In this document: piece by piece, positions 22,476 to 30,963 of the stretch
How the letters are laid out: every line of letters begins with the position of its first letter
Numbering within the stretch: position 1 is the stretch's first letter
Assembly (NCBI GenBank): GCA_005888325.1
Contig: VAWU01000035.1
Span: 1 to 40,482, forward strand
Reading direction: 5' to 3'
From: Actinomycetota bacterium
GTDB lineage: Bacteria > Actinomycetota > Acidimicrobiia > Acidimicrobiales > AC-14
DNA length: 40,482 bases
Made by a program: the position numbers and the translations under genes
Notes under the pieces: generated by a model
The model's database searches: none
The model's input: the letters and a program-made list of their open reading frames with translations, nothing else
Told to the model about the DNA's origin: nothing

Positions 22476-23260
22476 CCGCCACCCTCACCACAGATTTCCA
22501 ACGGGCTCAGGCCGACCTGGCCGAGCACGGTTACTGCCTCGTCGAGGGTGCGCTCGACGAGGCGCGGCTCACTGCGATCAAGACGCGCCTGGCCGAGCAG
22601 GCCGAGGCCGAGATCGCCGACGGCACCGACTACGTCTACGACGCAGGATCGAACCAGCGGGTGTGGAACCTGCTCAACAAGGGCGAGGTGTTCGAGGAGC
22701 TCGCGCAGGACCCGCTCGTGTGCCGGTTCATGGCGCACCTGCTCGACTCCGACTTCCTGCTCTCGAACATCGACGCCAACATCGCGGGACCGGGGGGCAC
22801 GCCGATGTTCCTGCACGCGGACCAGAGCTTCGTGCCCAACCCGTGGCCCCCGTATCCCCTCGTGGCCAACGCCATGTGGATGCTCGACGACTTCACCGCG
22901 GACAACGGCGCCACGCGGATCGTGCCCGGCAGCCATCGGCGGGGCCGCGGCCCCGACTACGGCACCGACGACCCGGTCAGCGAGACGGTCCCCGTGTGCG
23001 CGCCCGCCGGCACGGTGATGGTGTTCGAGGGAAGGCTGTGGCACCAGACGGGCGCCAACGTCACCGCATCCGAGCGCCGGCACGGCATCCTCGCCTACTA
23101 CTGCCGCCCGTTCATGCGGCAGCAGGAGAACTTCTTCGTCTCGCTGCGACCCGAGGTGCTCGAGCGGGCGACGCCGTTCCTGCGCCACCTGCTGGGCTGG
23201 GAGCACTACTTCTCGCTGGGGATGATCGACGGCATGCCGCGCGAGGGCTTCCGGTACTGA
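22472..23260 (+). CDS. Phytanoyl-CoA-dioxygenase-family Fe(II)/2-oxoglutarate oxygenase
   Basis: A 262-residue PhyH-family oxygenase. Iron ligands are His and Asp in FLHADQSFVP and a distal His in LWHQTGANVTASERRHG; the Arg of that segment probably binds 2-oxoglutarate. AMWMLDDFTADNGATRIVPGSHRRGR is the family core. The GTG start overlaps the dxs stop (GTGA), so it is coupled to dxs. An isoprenoid or carotenoid substrate is possible from this position but is not shown by the sequence. PhyH enzymes act on many lipids and natural products. Confidence 0.85.
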   Translation: MTATLTTDFQRAQADLAEHGYCLVEGALDEARLTAIKTRLAEQAEAEIADGTDYVYDAGSNQRVWNLLNKGEVFEELAQDPLVCRFMAHLLDSDFLLSNIDANIAGPGGTPMFLHADQSFVPNPWPPYPLVANAMWMLDDFTADNGATRIVPGSHRRGRGPDYGTDDPVSETVPVCAPAGTVMVFEGRLWHQTGANVTASERRHGILAYYCRPFMRQQENFFVSLRPEVLERATPFLRHLLGWEHYFSLGMIDGMPREGFRY

Positions 23261-23278
23261 CGCACGAGCTCGCTTCTC

Positions 23279-23315
23279 GTCGTACTCAGCCGTCCTCAGG
23301 ACGGCCGGCTACGAC
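23279..23315. terminator. Hairpin after the dxs-PhyH pair
   Basis: A GCCGTCC/GGACGGC stem with a 3-nt loop (23289-23305) lies inside an outer GTCGTA/TACGAC stem (23279-23284 and 23310-23315), which extends imperfectly to CTTCTC and AAGAAAG. It sits between the PhyH stop and the LLM oxidoreductase. It probably terminates transcription. Its flank carries CGACAAGAA, as in the hairpin at 14231-14277. Confidence 0.6.
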
Positions 23316-23345
23316 AAGAAAGAGGGTCGTGGGGAGAGGAGACGT

Positions 23346-24239
23346 GTGAAGGTTCGCATCGGGTACGGCCTCGGCACACAGACCGTTGTCGACCAGGAGC
23401 GGTTCGCCGGATTCGTCGACGAGCTCGAGCGACTGAGGTTCGACTCGCTCTGGCTCTCCGAGCGGATCACGGGCACCGCGTTCGACCCCGTCGTCGGGCT
23501 GGCGTTCGCGGCGGGCCGCACCACCCGGCTCAAGCTCGGCACGAGCGTGATGGTGCTGCCCGGACGCAACCCGGTGCTGGTAGCGAAGGCGCTGGCGAGC
23601 CTCGACCGGTTGTCCGCTGGTCGCCTGCTCCCCGCGTTCGGGCTCGGCGTGGTCGACCCGAACGAGCAGCAGGCATTCGGGGTGGCGCGCGAGGAACGGG
23701 CGGCGTGGTTCGACGAGGCCCTGCCGCTGATCCGCAGGCTGTGGACCGAGGACTCCGTCGATCACGACGGACCGCGCTTCACCTACCGCAACCTCACCGT
23801 GCGACCCCGACCCGCGCAGTCGCCGCCCGACGTGTGGCTCGGCGGCATCGCGCCCAGCGAGTTGCGCCGCGTCGGGCGCCAAGGCGACGGTTGGCTGCCG
23901 AGCTTCTGCACCCCCGCCGACGCGATCGCCGGTCGCGTCGTGGTCGAGAAGGCGGCAGCCGATGCGGGCCGCGCCATCGACCCCGAGCACTTCGGGGCCC
24001 TCGTCATCTACACCCGGCGGGAGCTCCCCGAGCGCCTGGCGCGCGCCGTTGCGGCACGCCGGCCCGGCGTCGACCCGGCTGAGCTGATTCCCGCGAACCT
24101 GCCCGCGGTGCGCGCCACCATCGAGCGCTTCATCGCGGGCGGCTTCTCGAAGTTCGTGCTCGTGCCCGCCGAGGAGCCGTCGTCGTGGTCCGACGAGCTC
24201 GCGGAGATGGCCGGCGAGCTGCTTCCCTTGCAGGCCTGA
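23346..24239 (+). CDS. LLM-class F420-dependent oxidoreductase
   Basis: A 297-residue luciferase-like monooxygenase-fold protein of the kind that uses coenzyme F420 in actinobacteria. Motifs are RIGYGLGTQT at the N-terminus, RFDSLWLSERI, RLKLGTSVMVLPGRNPVLVAKALASLDRLSAGRL, and PDVWLGGIAPSELRRVGRQGDGWLP, which are typical TIM-barrel segments. The GTG at 23346 follows a GGGGAGAGGA ribosome site. An isolated transcription unit is likely, since hairpins lie on both sides. The substrate is not predictable, and flavin use is an alternative to F420. Confidence 0.85.
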   Translation: MKVRIGYGLGTQTVVDQERFAGFVDELERLRFDSLWLSERITGTAFDPVVGLAFAAGRTTRLKLGTSVMVLPGRNPVLVAKALASLDRLSAGRLLPAFGLGVVDPNEQQAFGVAREERAAWFDEALPLIRRLWTEDSVDHDGPRFTYRNLTVRPRPAQSPPDVWLGGIAPSELRRVGRQGDGWLPSFCTPADAIAGRVVVEKAAADAGRAIDPEHFGALVIYTRRELPERLARAVAARRPGVDPAELIPANLPAVRATIERFIAGGFSKFVLVPAEEPSSWSDELAEMAGELLPLQA

Positions 24240-24254
24240 CCCCGGCAAACGCTC

Positions 24255-24278
24255 GACCGGCGCGAGCCGGGCTCGGTC
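24255..24278. terminator. Possible bidirectional hairpin between LLM and whiB genes
   Basis: GACCG and CGGTC arms enclose a GC-rich loop with an inner AGCC/GGCT pair. It overlaps the whiB stop and lies 15 nt after the LLM gene. Weak evidence. Confidence 0.3.
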
Positions 24279-24516
24279 AGGCAGCCTGCCGGCGGCGGCG
24301 GCGCAGGCGGCGACGTTGCGTCTCGGTGGCGCCGCCCCAGATGCCGTCGGGCTGGTTGGTGGTCAGGGCGAACTCGAGACATGCGTCGCGTACGGGGCAC
24401 TCGGCGCAGATCGCGAGCGCGGGACCGGCCTGGGCGTCGGAGTCGGGAAAGAAGATGTTGGTGTCAGAGTCGCGACAGGCTGCCTGTTGGCGCCACATCA
24501 GCTTCTGTTCCTGCAT
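24277..24516 (-). CDS. WhiB-family iron-sulfur transcription regulator
   Basis: A 79-residue Wbl protein, a family limited to actinobacteria and their phages. Cys14, Cys37, Cys40 and Cys46 form the C...CxxC(x5)C cluster site for a redox- and NO-sensitive 4Fe-4S cluster. GIWGG is the conserved turn that contacts sigma factor, and the Arg-rich tail (RRRLRRRRR) is the DNA-contacting part. The MQEQKLMWRQQAAC start is typical. It follows the AlkX-type gene by 34 nt on the same strand. Which Wbl subclass it belongs to cannot be told with certainty; the short compact form resembles WhiB1/WhiB2-like proteins. Confidence 0.93.
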   Translation of the reverse strand: MQEQKLMWRQQAACRDSDTNIFFPDSDAQAGPALAICAECPVRDACLEFALTTNQPDGIWGGATETQRRRLRRRRRQAA

Positions 24517-24550
24517 GTTGCATCACTTCCAAAGAGGCGGAGAGCTTGGC

Positions 24551-25759
24551 TCATGAACAACGGCCGCCCCCGCCCAGGCATTCCCGTAGCCCACCGGCCA
24601 GGTCGCCCCGTTCGCCGACCTCGATGTCGTCCAGCCCCAGCCATCCCGCCAGGCGGACCAGCTCACCCACGAGCGGCCCGACCAGCTCCCTGCTGTCGGC
24701 GTCCGGCTCCGCGAACGCCCCGGGCACGAGCAGCACCCGGCGGCGCCGATCGGCCTTGACGTCGACCCGGCCCATGAGGCGCTCGCCCAGGAGCAACGGC
24801 AGGACGTAATAGCCGTGCACCCGTTGGGCGGATGGGACGTACACCTCCAGCCGCAAGCGGAAGCCGAAAAGGCGCTCGGTGCGTGACCGCTCGAACACGA
24901 GCGAGTCGAACGGTGAGAGCAAGGCGCACCCGTCGATCCGACGCGGCAGGCGAGCGTGGACGTGCAGGTAGGCGGGCCGCTCCCACCCCTCGACCTCGGC
25001 CGGCACCAGCTCCCCGGCCTCGACCAGCTCGGCCAGTCGGGGCCGGGCTTCGGGAACCCGGATGCGGAAGTAGTCGGCCAGGTCGGCGGCCGTGCCCACC
25101 CCGATCGCGGCCGCGGCCTGGGCCAGGAGGCGGCGGTGGGCCTCCTCGACGGGCGGCGTGGGCAGGGCCAGCACCTCAGGGGGGAGCACCCGCTCGGGCA
25201 GGTCGTAGCGCCGCTCGAAGTTGCGACGCTCGGCCACCGCGACCTGGCCGGTCCAGAACAGCCACTCCATCGTGGCCTTGCCGTCGCCCCAGCCCCACCA
25301 GGGCCCCCGCCTCACACCCGGCTCGCTGAGCTCGGACGCCGCGATCGGGCCCCGGTCGGTCACCTCGTCGAGCACCGCCTGCACGTAGCCCGGCTTCTCG
25401 TCGGCCATGCGGGCCATCCGGCCCCACGCCTCACCCCGTGCCATGCGCCACCGCAGCAGCGGGTGGAGGGCCACCGGCACCAGCGAGGCCTCGTGCGCCC
25501 AGTACTCGAAGAGCGTCCGTCGGCGATATGCCTCGCGGTCGATCAGGTCGCGTTCGTAGGCGCCGAGCCGGGAGAACACGGGCAGGTAGTGCGAACGAAC
25601 GACGACGTTGATCGAGTCGATCTGTAACACGCGGAGCCGCCCCATCAGGCGCTGCAGATGCCGGCGGTCGACGCGACCCGCGGGCGCTGCGGCCGCGAAG
25701 CCCTGGGCGCCGAGGGCTACCCGGCGGGCCTGAGAGACCGAGAGTCGCTTCGGGCGCAT
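24551..25759 (-). CDS. AlkX/YcaQ-type DNA glycosylase (HTH_42)
   Basis: A 402-residue winged-helix protein of the HTH_42 family, whose members AlkZ and YcaQ (AlkX) remove alkylated bases and unhook interstrand crosslinks. The catalytic Q-hydrophobic-D motif of the YcaQ subgroup is visible as Gln46-Ile-Asp48 in VLQIDSINVVVRSHYLPVFSRLG, with YWAHEASLVP downstream. The central WGWGDGKATMEWLFWTGQVAVAERRNFERRYDLPERVLP and the C-terminal LSPFDSLVFERSRTERLFGFRLRLEVYVP regions are conserved. The ATG at 25759 is clear. It is followed closely by whiB. A DNA-repair role is inferred from the family. Confidence 0.88.
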   Translation of the reverse strand: MRPKRLSVSQARRVALGAQGFAAAAPAGRVDRRHLQRLMGRLRVLQIDSINVVVRSHYLPVFSRLGAYERDLIDREAYRRRTLFEYWAHEASLVPVALHPLLRWRMARGEAWGRMARMADEKPGYVQAVLDEVTDRGPIAASELSEPGVRRGPWWGWGDGKATMEWLFWTGQVAVAERRNFERRYDLPERVLPPEVLALPTPPVEEAHRRLLAQAAAAIGVGTAADLADYFRIRVPEARPRLAELVEAGELVPAEVEGWERPAYLHVHARLPRRIDGCALLSPFDSLVFERSRTERLFGFRLRLEVYVPSAQRVHGYYVLPLLLGERLMGRVDVKADRRRRVLLVPGAFAEPDADSRELVGPLVGELVRLAGWLGLDDIEVGERGDLAGGLRECLGGGGRCS

Positions 25760-25826
25760 CGGCGAGCGACGCTACAAGGCCGGTTCCTCACTTGGCCGAG
25801 ACCCTCGGTACGGTCGCGACCAACGC

Positions 25827-27434
25827 ATGAGCAACGATCACATCAGCTACGACGCGACCTCCGATCTCCGACTGGGCGCCTTCCGCGAGGGCGGGCCGTG
25901 GGTCGTCGACCCGCCCGCGATGGCGTGGAGGCACAACATCGAGCGCATCCGGGCCGCCACCCATTCCGAGGTGCCGCGCCTCCTGCGCGCCCGTCGGGTG
26001 CCACCGGGCGGACGGGTGGTCGCCGTCGCCGGACGGGTGGGCCTCGCGCTCGCAGCGTGGGCCCGCATCGAACGGGGCACCGGCGGGCCCACGTCGCGCG
26101 CGGGCCTGTCCCGCCGGCTGCGGCGGGCGTTCGAGCGCCTCGGCCCGACCTACGTGAAGCTGGGCCAGATCGTCTCGTCGGGCGACGGCATCTTCCCCGA
26201 GGAGTTGGTGAACGAGTTCCGGCTGCTGCGCGACAAGGTGCCGCCGGAGCGATGGGTCGACGTCCGCGACATCATCGAATCGGAGCTGGGCCGGCCGTTG
26301 CATGCGGTGTTCGCGAACGTCGACGAAAGGCCGCTCGCGGCCGCGTCGATCGCGCAGGTACACGCCGCCACGCTCCTGACCGGCGAGCACGTGGTCGTCA
26401 AGGTGCAGCGGCCGTCGGTCGAGCGTCTCGTCCGGCGCGACCTGGCAGCCATGGCGTGGCTCGCGCCGCTACTCGTCGGGCGCATCCCCGTCAGCGCACT
26501 CGCCAACCCGCCGGCGCTCGTCGAGCTGTTCGCCGAGACCATCGTCGAGGAGCTCGACTTCCGGCTCGAAGCAGAGAACATGCTCGACATCGCGCGCGTG
26601 CTCGCGGCCACCGACCAACGCTCACTCGTCGTCCCCCGGCCTCATCCCACACTCGTGACGAGGCGCGTGCTGGTGATGGAGCGACTCGACGGCTTCGCGT
26701 TCGACGACGTCGCCGGCATGCATGCGGCGGGCATCGACACCTCGGCGGTCGTGCGTGCCGGGCTCGTCGCCGTGCTGGAGGGGGCGGTGCTGTTCGGCGT
26801 CTTCCACGGCGACCTGCACGGCGGGAACCTCTTCGTGATGGCCGACGGACGGGTCGCCCTGCTCGACTACGGCATCACCGGCCGGCTCGACGAGCGCCGC
26901 CGGCTGGCGTTCCTCCGCCTCCTCATGGGCGGCACCATCAACGACGTGCGGATGCAGCTCGGTGCGCTCGTCGACCTCGGCGCGCTGCCCGAGGGCACCG
27001 ACCTCGACGCGGTCGTGCACGACCTCGGCCTCGACCGGCCGGCCAAGGACCCGACGACGATGTCGGCCGACGAGCTGGTGCAGGAGATGCGTGAGCTGAC
27101 CAAGTCGCTGCTCGGGTACGGTGCCCACCTTCCGAAGGAGCTCATGCTCTTCGTGAAGGACCTGCTGTTCCTCTCCTCGGCGATCACCCTCCTGGCCCCC
27201 GACGTCGACCTGCTGGGCGAGGTGACCTACATCGCCACCTACTTCGCCCGCGTCCACGGCGAGCAGATCACCCGCGACGTGGGCCTCGACCCGCGTGCCC
27301 TTCGCGTCGACCTCGACGGCGTGCGGGCGTCGATGGGCCTGACGAGCGAGGTGGAGAGCATCACCGCCAGAGACCTGCAGCGCAGGCGCCAGCTCATCCT
27401 GAAGCGGATGGGAGAGCACCGGGGCCGGCGCTGA
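25827..27434 (+). CDS. ABC1/UbiB-family atypical kinase
   Basis: A 535-residue ADCK/UbiB-type protein-kinase-like ATPase. The KxGQ segment TYVKLGQIVSSGDGIFPEELVNEF, the Ala-rich loop AAASIAQVHAATLL replacing the glycine loop, VVKVQRPSV with the ATP-binding Lys, HGDLHGGNLFV with the catalytic Asp, and ALLDYG with the metal Asp are all present. In other bacteria it is linked to ubiquinone synthesis; in actinobacteria, which use menaquinone, its role is unclear and may be in lipid homeostasis. A TACGGT -10-like element at 25809-25814 lies in the divergent region. The gene stands 33 nt before the coiled-coil signal peptidase gene. Confidence 0.92.
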   Translation: MSNDHISYDATSDLRLGAFREGGPWVVDPPAMAWRHNIERIRAATHSEVPRLLRARRVPPGGRVVAVAGRVGLALAAWARIERGTGGPTSRAGLSRRLRRAFERLGPTYVKLGQIVSSGDGIFPEELVNEFRLLRDKVPPERWVDVRDIIESELGRPLHAVFANVDERPLAAASIAQVHAATLLTGEHVVVKVQRPSVERLVRRDLAAMAWLAPLLVGRIPVSALANPPALVELFAETIVEELDFRLEAENMLDIARVLAATDQRSLVVPRPHPTLVTRRVLVMERLDGFAFDDVAGMHAAGIDTSAVVRAGLVAVLEGAVLFGVFHGDLHGGNLFVMADGRVALLDYGITGRLDERRRLAFLRLLMGGTINDVRMQLGALVDLGALPEGTDLDAVVHDLGLDRPAKDPTTMSADELVQEMRELTKSLLGYGAHLPKELMLFVKDLLFLSSAITLLAPDVDLLGEVTYIATYFARVHGEQITRDVGLDPRALRVDLDGVRASMGLTSEVESITARDLQRRRQLILKRMGEHRGRR

Positions 27435-27467
27435 GCGACCGCTCGCCGGAGCGAGAAGCCCAACGGG

Positions 27468-29123
27468 ATGACAGGGATTCCCCCACACCCCTCCGCCACG
27501 CGTCATCCTCTAGGTGTGGTCGCGCCACCCGATGACGACGCAGTCAAGCGGGAAACTGCCGACGCCGAGAACGACCAGGTGGGCGTGAACGGCGGGGAAG
27601 AACCCCGCCGCCGCGACGACGCGCTGGCCGACTGCGACCGGCTGCTGGCCGACGCCGCCCGCGTCATGCGTGACGCGCGCGTCGTCTCGCAGCGCTTGCG
27701 GGACGACACGCTGGCGGAGGTCGAGACCCAGGCGAGCCGCCTCATCGCCGAGGCCGAACAGGCGCGCGACGCGATCATCGGCGACGCCCGCCGCATCCGC
27801 GACGAGGTGCTGGCCGAGGCCGACGCCGAGGCCGAGCGCCGGCAGGCCGAGACGGAAGAGGCGCACCTCGCGGCGGTCGCCGCAGCCGAGACCCGGGCGC
27901 GTGAGCTCCGCGAGGAGGCAGCCGCCCACGCACGCGAGGTACGCGACCGCGCGGTCGCCGCCGCTGCCGCCGAGGCCGAGCGCGAGGCCCGTCGCCGCGA
28001 GGCGGAGGCAGCGGCCGAGCGCCGGGCCCGCGAGGAAGCGTTCCGCGCCGAGCTCGAGCAGAAGCAAGCGGCGGTGCTCGAGGTTTCCGTGAACCAGGCC
28101 GAGCGGCTGCTCGCGGAGGCCGCGGCGAGCGCGGAGGAGCACAGGGTCCAGGCCCAGAACGAAGTGGCGCGCATGCTCATCGAGGCACGCGCCGAAGCCG
28201 AGCGTCTCACCGCGGCCGCCCTCGCCGAAGGCCGCGCGGAGGCAGCGCGGCTGCTGGCGGAGACCCTCGCGCAGGGACGCGAGGAGGTCGAGCGCCTGGT
28301 GGCCGCGGCCACCGCAGAGCGGGCCCGCCTGCTCGACGACGCCCAGCGCGAGGTTCGCGAGCTCGTGCGTCAGGCCGAAGCGGACTCGAGGCTGGTGCGC
28401 GCCGAGGCCACCCGGTGGTTCGCCGAACGCGCCCGCGACGTTGCCGCCATCGCCCTCCCCGAGCCGGGCGCGCCCCCCGAGACGCGACCCGAGGCGCCCC
28501 CCGAGACGCGACCCGAGCCGAAGGACGCGGGACGCACCCGCGCCCGCCGCGTCGCGGGCGAGATCATGCTCCTGGTCGCGGTGCCGATGCTCGCCGCCTT
28601 CTTCCTCAAGAGCTACGTCGCCCAGGCCTTCTACATCCCCTCCGCCTCGATGGAGCCGAAGCTGGAGGTGGGCGACCGTGTGATCGTGTCCAAGCTCGCC
28701 TATCGCCTGCAGTCCCCGAAGCGGGGCGACGTGGTCGTGTTCCATCCGCCCCTTCCCGCCCCCGAGGACCACGCCGCGCTCCCGCTGCGGGTGCTGCACG
28801 GGATCCTGGCCGCGATCGGTGTCCGCCAGCCGGGAGACGACACCTTCATCAAGCGGGTGGTCGGCCGTCCCGGCGAGACGGTGGAGGGCCGCGAGGGCAG
28901 GGTGTTCATCGACGGCGAGCCCCTGAACGAGCCCTACCTCAGGCCGGGCGTGGTCACCAGCGACTTCCCTCCGGTGCATCTCGACAAGGACCAGCTGTTC
29001 CTCATGGGCGACAACCGGCCCAACTCGAGCGACAGTCGGTCGTTCGGGCCCGTCGACCGCAGCCGGGTGGTGGGCGAGGCCACGACGCGCGCCTGGCCAC
29101 CACCACGCGCCGGGTTCTTGTAG
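27468..29123 (+). CDS. lepB: Signal peptidase I with a very long N-terminal coiled coil
   Basis: A 551-residue protein in two parts. About residues 50-340 are a continuous Ala/Glu/Arg-rich coiled coil with heptad-like spacing and no Pro; it resembles the coiled coils of DivIVA- and SMC-type proteins. A Pro-rich linker with a tandem APPETRPE repeat follows. A transmembrane helix lies at about 365-387. The type I signal peptidase domain then has Ser394 in IPSASMEP, Lys462 in TFIKRVVGRPGE, and GDNRPNSSDSRSFG near the C-terminus, so the Ser/Lys dyad is complete. Typical actinobacterial enzymes have only a short cytoplasmic tail. I chose the ATG at 27468; a later GTG would shorten only the disordered start. 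The coiled coil should lie in the cytoplasm and could localise or oligomerise the enzyme (inference). Confidence 0.9.
   Translation: MTGIPPHPSATRHPLGVVAPPDDDAVKRETADAENDQVGVNGGEEPRRRDDALADCDRLLADAARVMRDARVVSQRLRDDTLAEVETQASRLIAEAEQARDAIIGDARRIRDEVLAEADAEAERRQAETEEAHLAAVAAAETRARELREEAAAHAREVRDRAVAAAAAEAEREARRREAEAAAERRAREEAFRAELEQKQAAVLEVSVNQAERLLAEAAASAEEHRVQAQNEVARMLIEARAEAERLTAAALAEGRAEAARLLAETLAQGREEVERLVAAATAERARLLDDAQREVRELVRQAEADSRLVRAEATRWFAERARDVAAIALPEPGAPPETRPEAPPETRPEPKDAGRTRARRVAGEIMLLVAVPMLAAFFLKSYVAQAFYIPSASMEPKLEVGDRVIVSKLAYRLQSPKRGDVVVFHPPLPAPEDHAALPLRVLHGILAAIGVRQPGDDTFIKRVVGRPGETVEGREGRVFIDGEPLNEPYLRPGVVTSDFPPVHLDKDQLFLMGDNRPNSSDSRSFGPVDRSRVVGEATTRAWPPPRAGFL
28470..28517 (+). 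repeat. Perfect 24-bp tandem repeat, two copies
   Basis: Two identical adjacent 24-nt units (28470-28493 and 28494-28517) inside the signal peptidase gene encode APPETRPE twice, in frame, between the coiled coil and the membrane helix. Likely a flexible linker that can change length by slippage. Confidence 0.9.
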
Positions 29124-29181
29124 CCGCGACCTGCCGGCTCAGCCCACGTGCTCGCCGACGCGCACCGGTGAGTGGCTCGAC

Positions 29182-30963
29182 TCAGCCGCCCGCCGTGTGC
29201 TGACGGGCGAGAGAGTCCGACTGAGGACGTCCACAGCGCGGGCAGTTGGCGAACGCGGGTGGGTTGTCGCGGCCGCACGAGCACGTCCACGACGCCCCCG
29301 CGGCAACGATTGCCGGTCGCACGCCTCGACGCGCGGCGGCCACGGCGAGCCCCGCAGGCGCGTCGGCGATCGCGGCCGGGACCGCGGGCTTGCGACGGAC
29401 GCCGCCCGCCACGCGCCGCTTGCTCGCGGGGTGGATGTAGAGGTAGCCGATGGGCGCGCGGCCGATCAGCCGCAGCCGCCGGCCGATCTCCTCCTGGTCG
29501 GCCAGAGCGCCACCGTGGCTCACGACGACGAGCACGCTGTCCGCTCCGCCGGCGAGGGTGGCGGCGTGGGTGACCTGCAGGAGGGGAGGCGCGTCGACGA
29601 TGACGACTTCGTAGCGGTCCGCGAGCTCGGCCAGTAGCACCTCGAGCAGCCGACGCGAGTTGTCGGCACCGAAGAACTCGGCCGCCGACGTGCGCGTCTT
29701 GCCCGCGGTGAGGAGGTCGAGCGGGAGGCCCTCGGCGTTGGCCGCCGGAACCTGCACGATGACATCGCTGAGACCTGATCGCCCGGCGACGAGGTCGAGC
29801 CACCCGGGGTGGTCCGCGAAGTCGCTCCGCAGAAGGCGACTGAGACCCTGCGACTCGAGGTCGCCGTCCATCACGAGGGTGTGCACCCCGCTCGCGGCCA
29901 GTGCGAGCGCGATGTTGGCGGTGGCGGTGCTGCGGCCGCCGTCCTCACTCGCCGAGGTCACGGTGAGGCGCCGTATGCCGGACGACACGCGCTGGATGTC
30001 GATCGACGCCGCCGCATACCGGTACGCGTGCGCGGCGGGCGACACGGGCCGGTCGACGACGGGCAGCACACCCGTCGACGAATGCGACGCGAACGCGGGC
30101 ACGTCGGCCAGCAACGGAGCGCCGAGCACCAGCTCCGGCTCGTTGGCGCGGAAGAACGTCGGCTTGCGGGTCGCTCGGACGTACGCGGCCAGGCCCGCGA
30201 TGATCCCGCCGAGCACGAGCGCGAGGACGAGGGTGCGGGCCGAGCTCATCAGGCCGGCCTTGGTCGCCTTCTGGGGCGGGTCGTAGAGCGAGACCGTCCG
30301 CGTGGCCTGGTCGACTTGAGTGTCGATCGATGCATGCTCGACTCGCAGCGCGTCCTGGCGGTCGAGCAGCTGACGCTGTTGCACGTCGAGGCCGTCGAGG
30401 AGCGGGCCCGTCGGGGCGGGGATCGCCTTGAGCTGCGCGGTGAGGGCGGTGAGCTCGCCGTCGATCCTCGCCAGCTCGGCGTCGATCTGGCCGAGCGTCC
30501 CTTCGAACTTCGTGATCGCGTTGGTGCGCAGGACGCTCTTGTACGCCTGCACGACGTTGTCGACGCCCAGCTTGGCGGTCGTGGCCGTCGAGGTCGAGAG
30601 GCTCACGCGGATGAGGTTGCTGTCGCGCGCCGACAGGGTCATCGTCACGTGCTTGAGGTAGAAGGCCGTGGGCAGCCCGACCGGGGTCTTGCGCGCCCGA
30701 TCGATCCGTACCGCCTCTCGCGCCACGTTCGACGAGCGGAGCACCGCGGCCTGGTCCGCGACATAGCGCTCGGGCGGATCGCCGCCGGCCTGGTCGCGCG
30801 GGTCCTCGACCAGCACCGAGGCGGCGGCGGTGTACCGCACGGGCCGGGTGACCGCGTAGGCGATGGCGAGGCCGAACGAAACGAGCAGCACCAGGACAAC
30901 CAGCCGGCGGTCGCGCCAGATGGCGCCGACGAGCGACGGTTCGAACGGCGAGGTATCGGTCAT
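29182..30963 (-). CDS. Wzz / BY-kinase-like polysaccharide co-polymerase with C-terminal zinc finger
   Basis: A 593-residue protein. A Wzz chain-length domain lies between two membrane helices (about 22-39 and 245-265), with coiled-coil sequence before the second helix. A cytoplasmic BY-kinase (CpsD/CapB) domain follows. Its Walker A reads SASEDGGRSTATAN, with Arg344 where Lys is expected. Walker A' is VMDGDLESQ (Asp366, Asp368) and Walker B is VVIVDAPPLL. The usual C-terminal tyrosine cluster is absent. Instead the C-terminus has WTCSCGRDN...CPRCGRPQ (Cys561, 563, 574, 577), close to a RanBP2-type zinc finger. The ATG overlaps the WecG stop (ATGA). It probably controls polysaccharide chain length. 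ATP hydrolysis is doubtful because of Arg344. Confidence 0.88.
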   Translation of the reverse strand: MTDTSPFEPSLVGAIWRDRRLVVLVLLVSFGLAIAYAVTRPVRYTAAASVLVEDPRDQAGGDPPERYVADQAAVLRSSNVAREAVRIDRARKTPVGLPTAFYLKHVTMTLSARDSNLIRVSLSTSTATTAKLGVDNVVQAYKSVLRTNAITKFEGTLGQIDAELARIDGELTALTAQLKAIPAPTGPLLDGLDVQQRQLLDRQDALRVEHASIDTQVDQATRTVSLYDPPQKATKAGLMSSARTLVLALVLGGIIAGLAAYVRATRKPTFFRANEPELVLGAPLLADVPAFASHSSTGVLPVVDRPVSPAAHAYRYAAASIDIQRVSSGIRRLTVTSASEDGGRSTATANIALALAASGVHTLVMDGDLESQGLSRLLRSDFADHPGWLDLVAGRSGLSDVIVQVPAANAEGLPLDLLTAGKTRTSAAEFFGADNSRRLLEVLLAELADRYEVVIVDAPPLLQVTHAATLAGGADSVLVVVSHGGALADQEEIGRRLRLIGRAPIGYLYIHPASKRRVAGGVRRKPAVPAAIADAPAGLAVAAARRGVRPAIVAAGASWTCSCGRDNPPAFANCPRCGRPQSDSLARQHTAGG

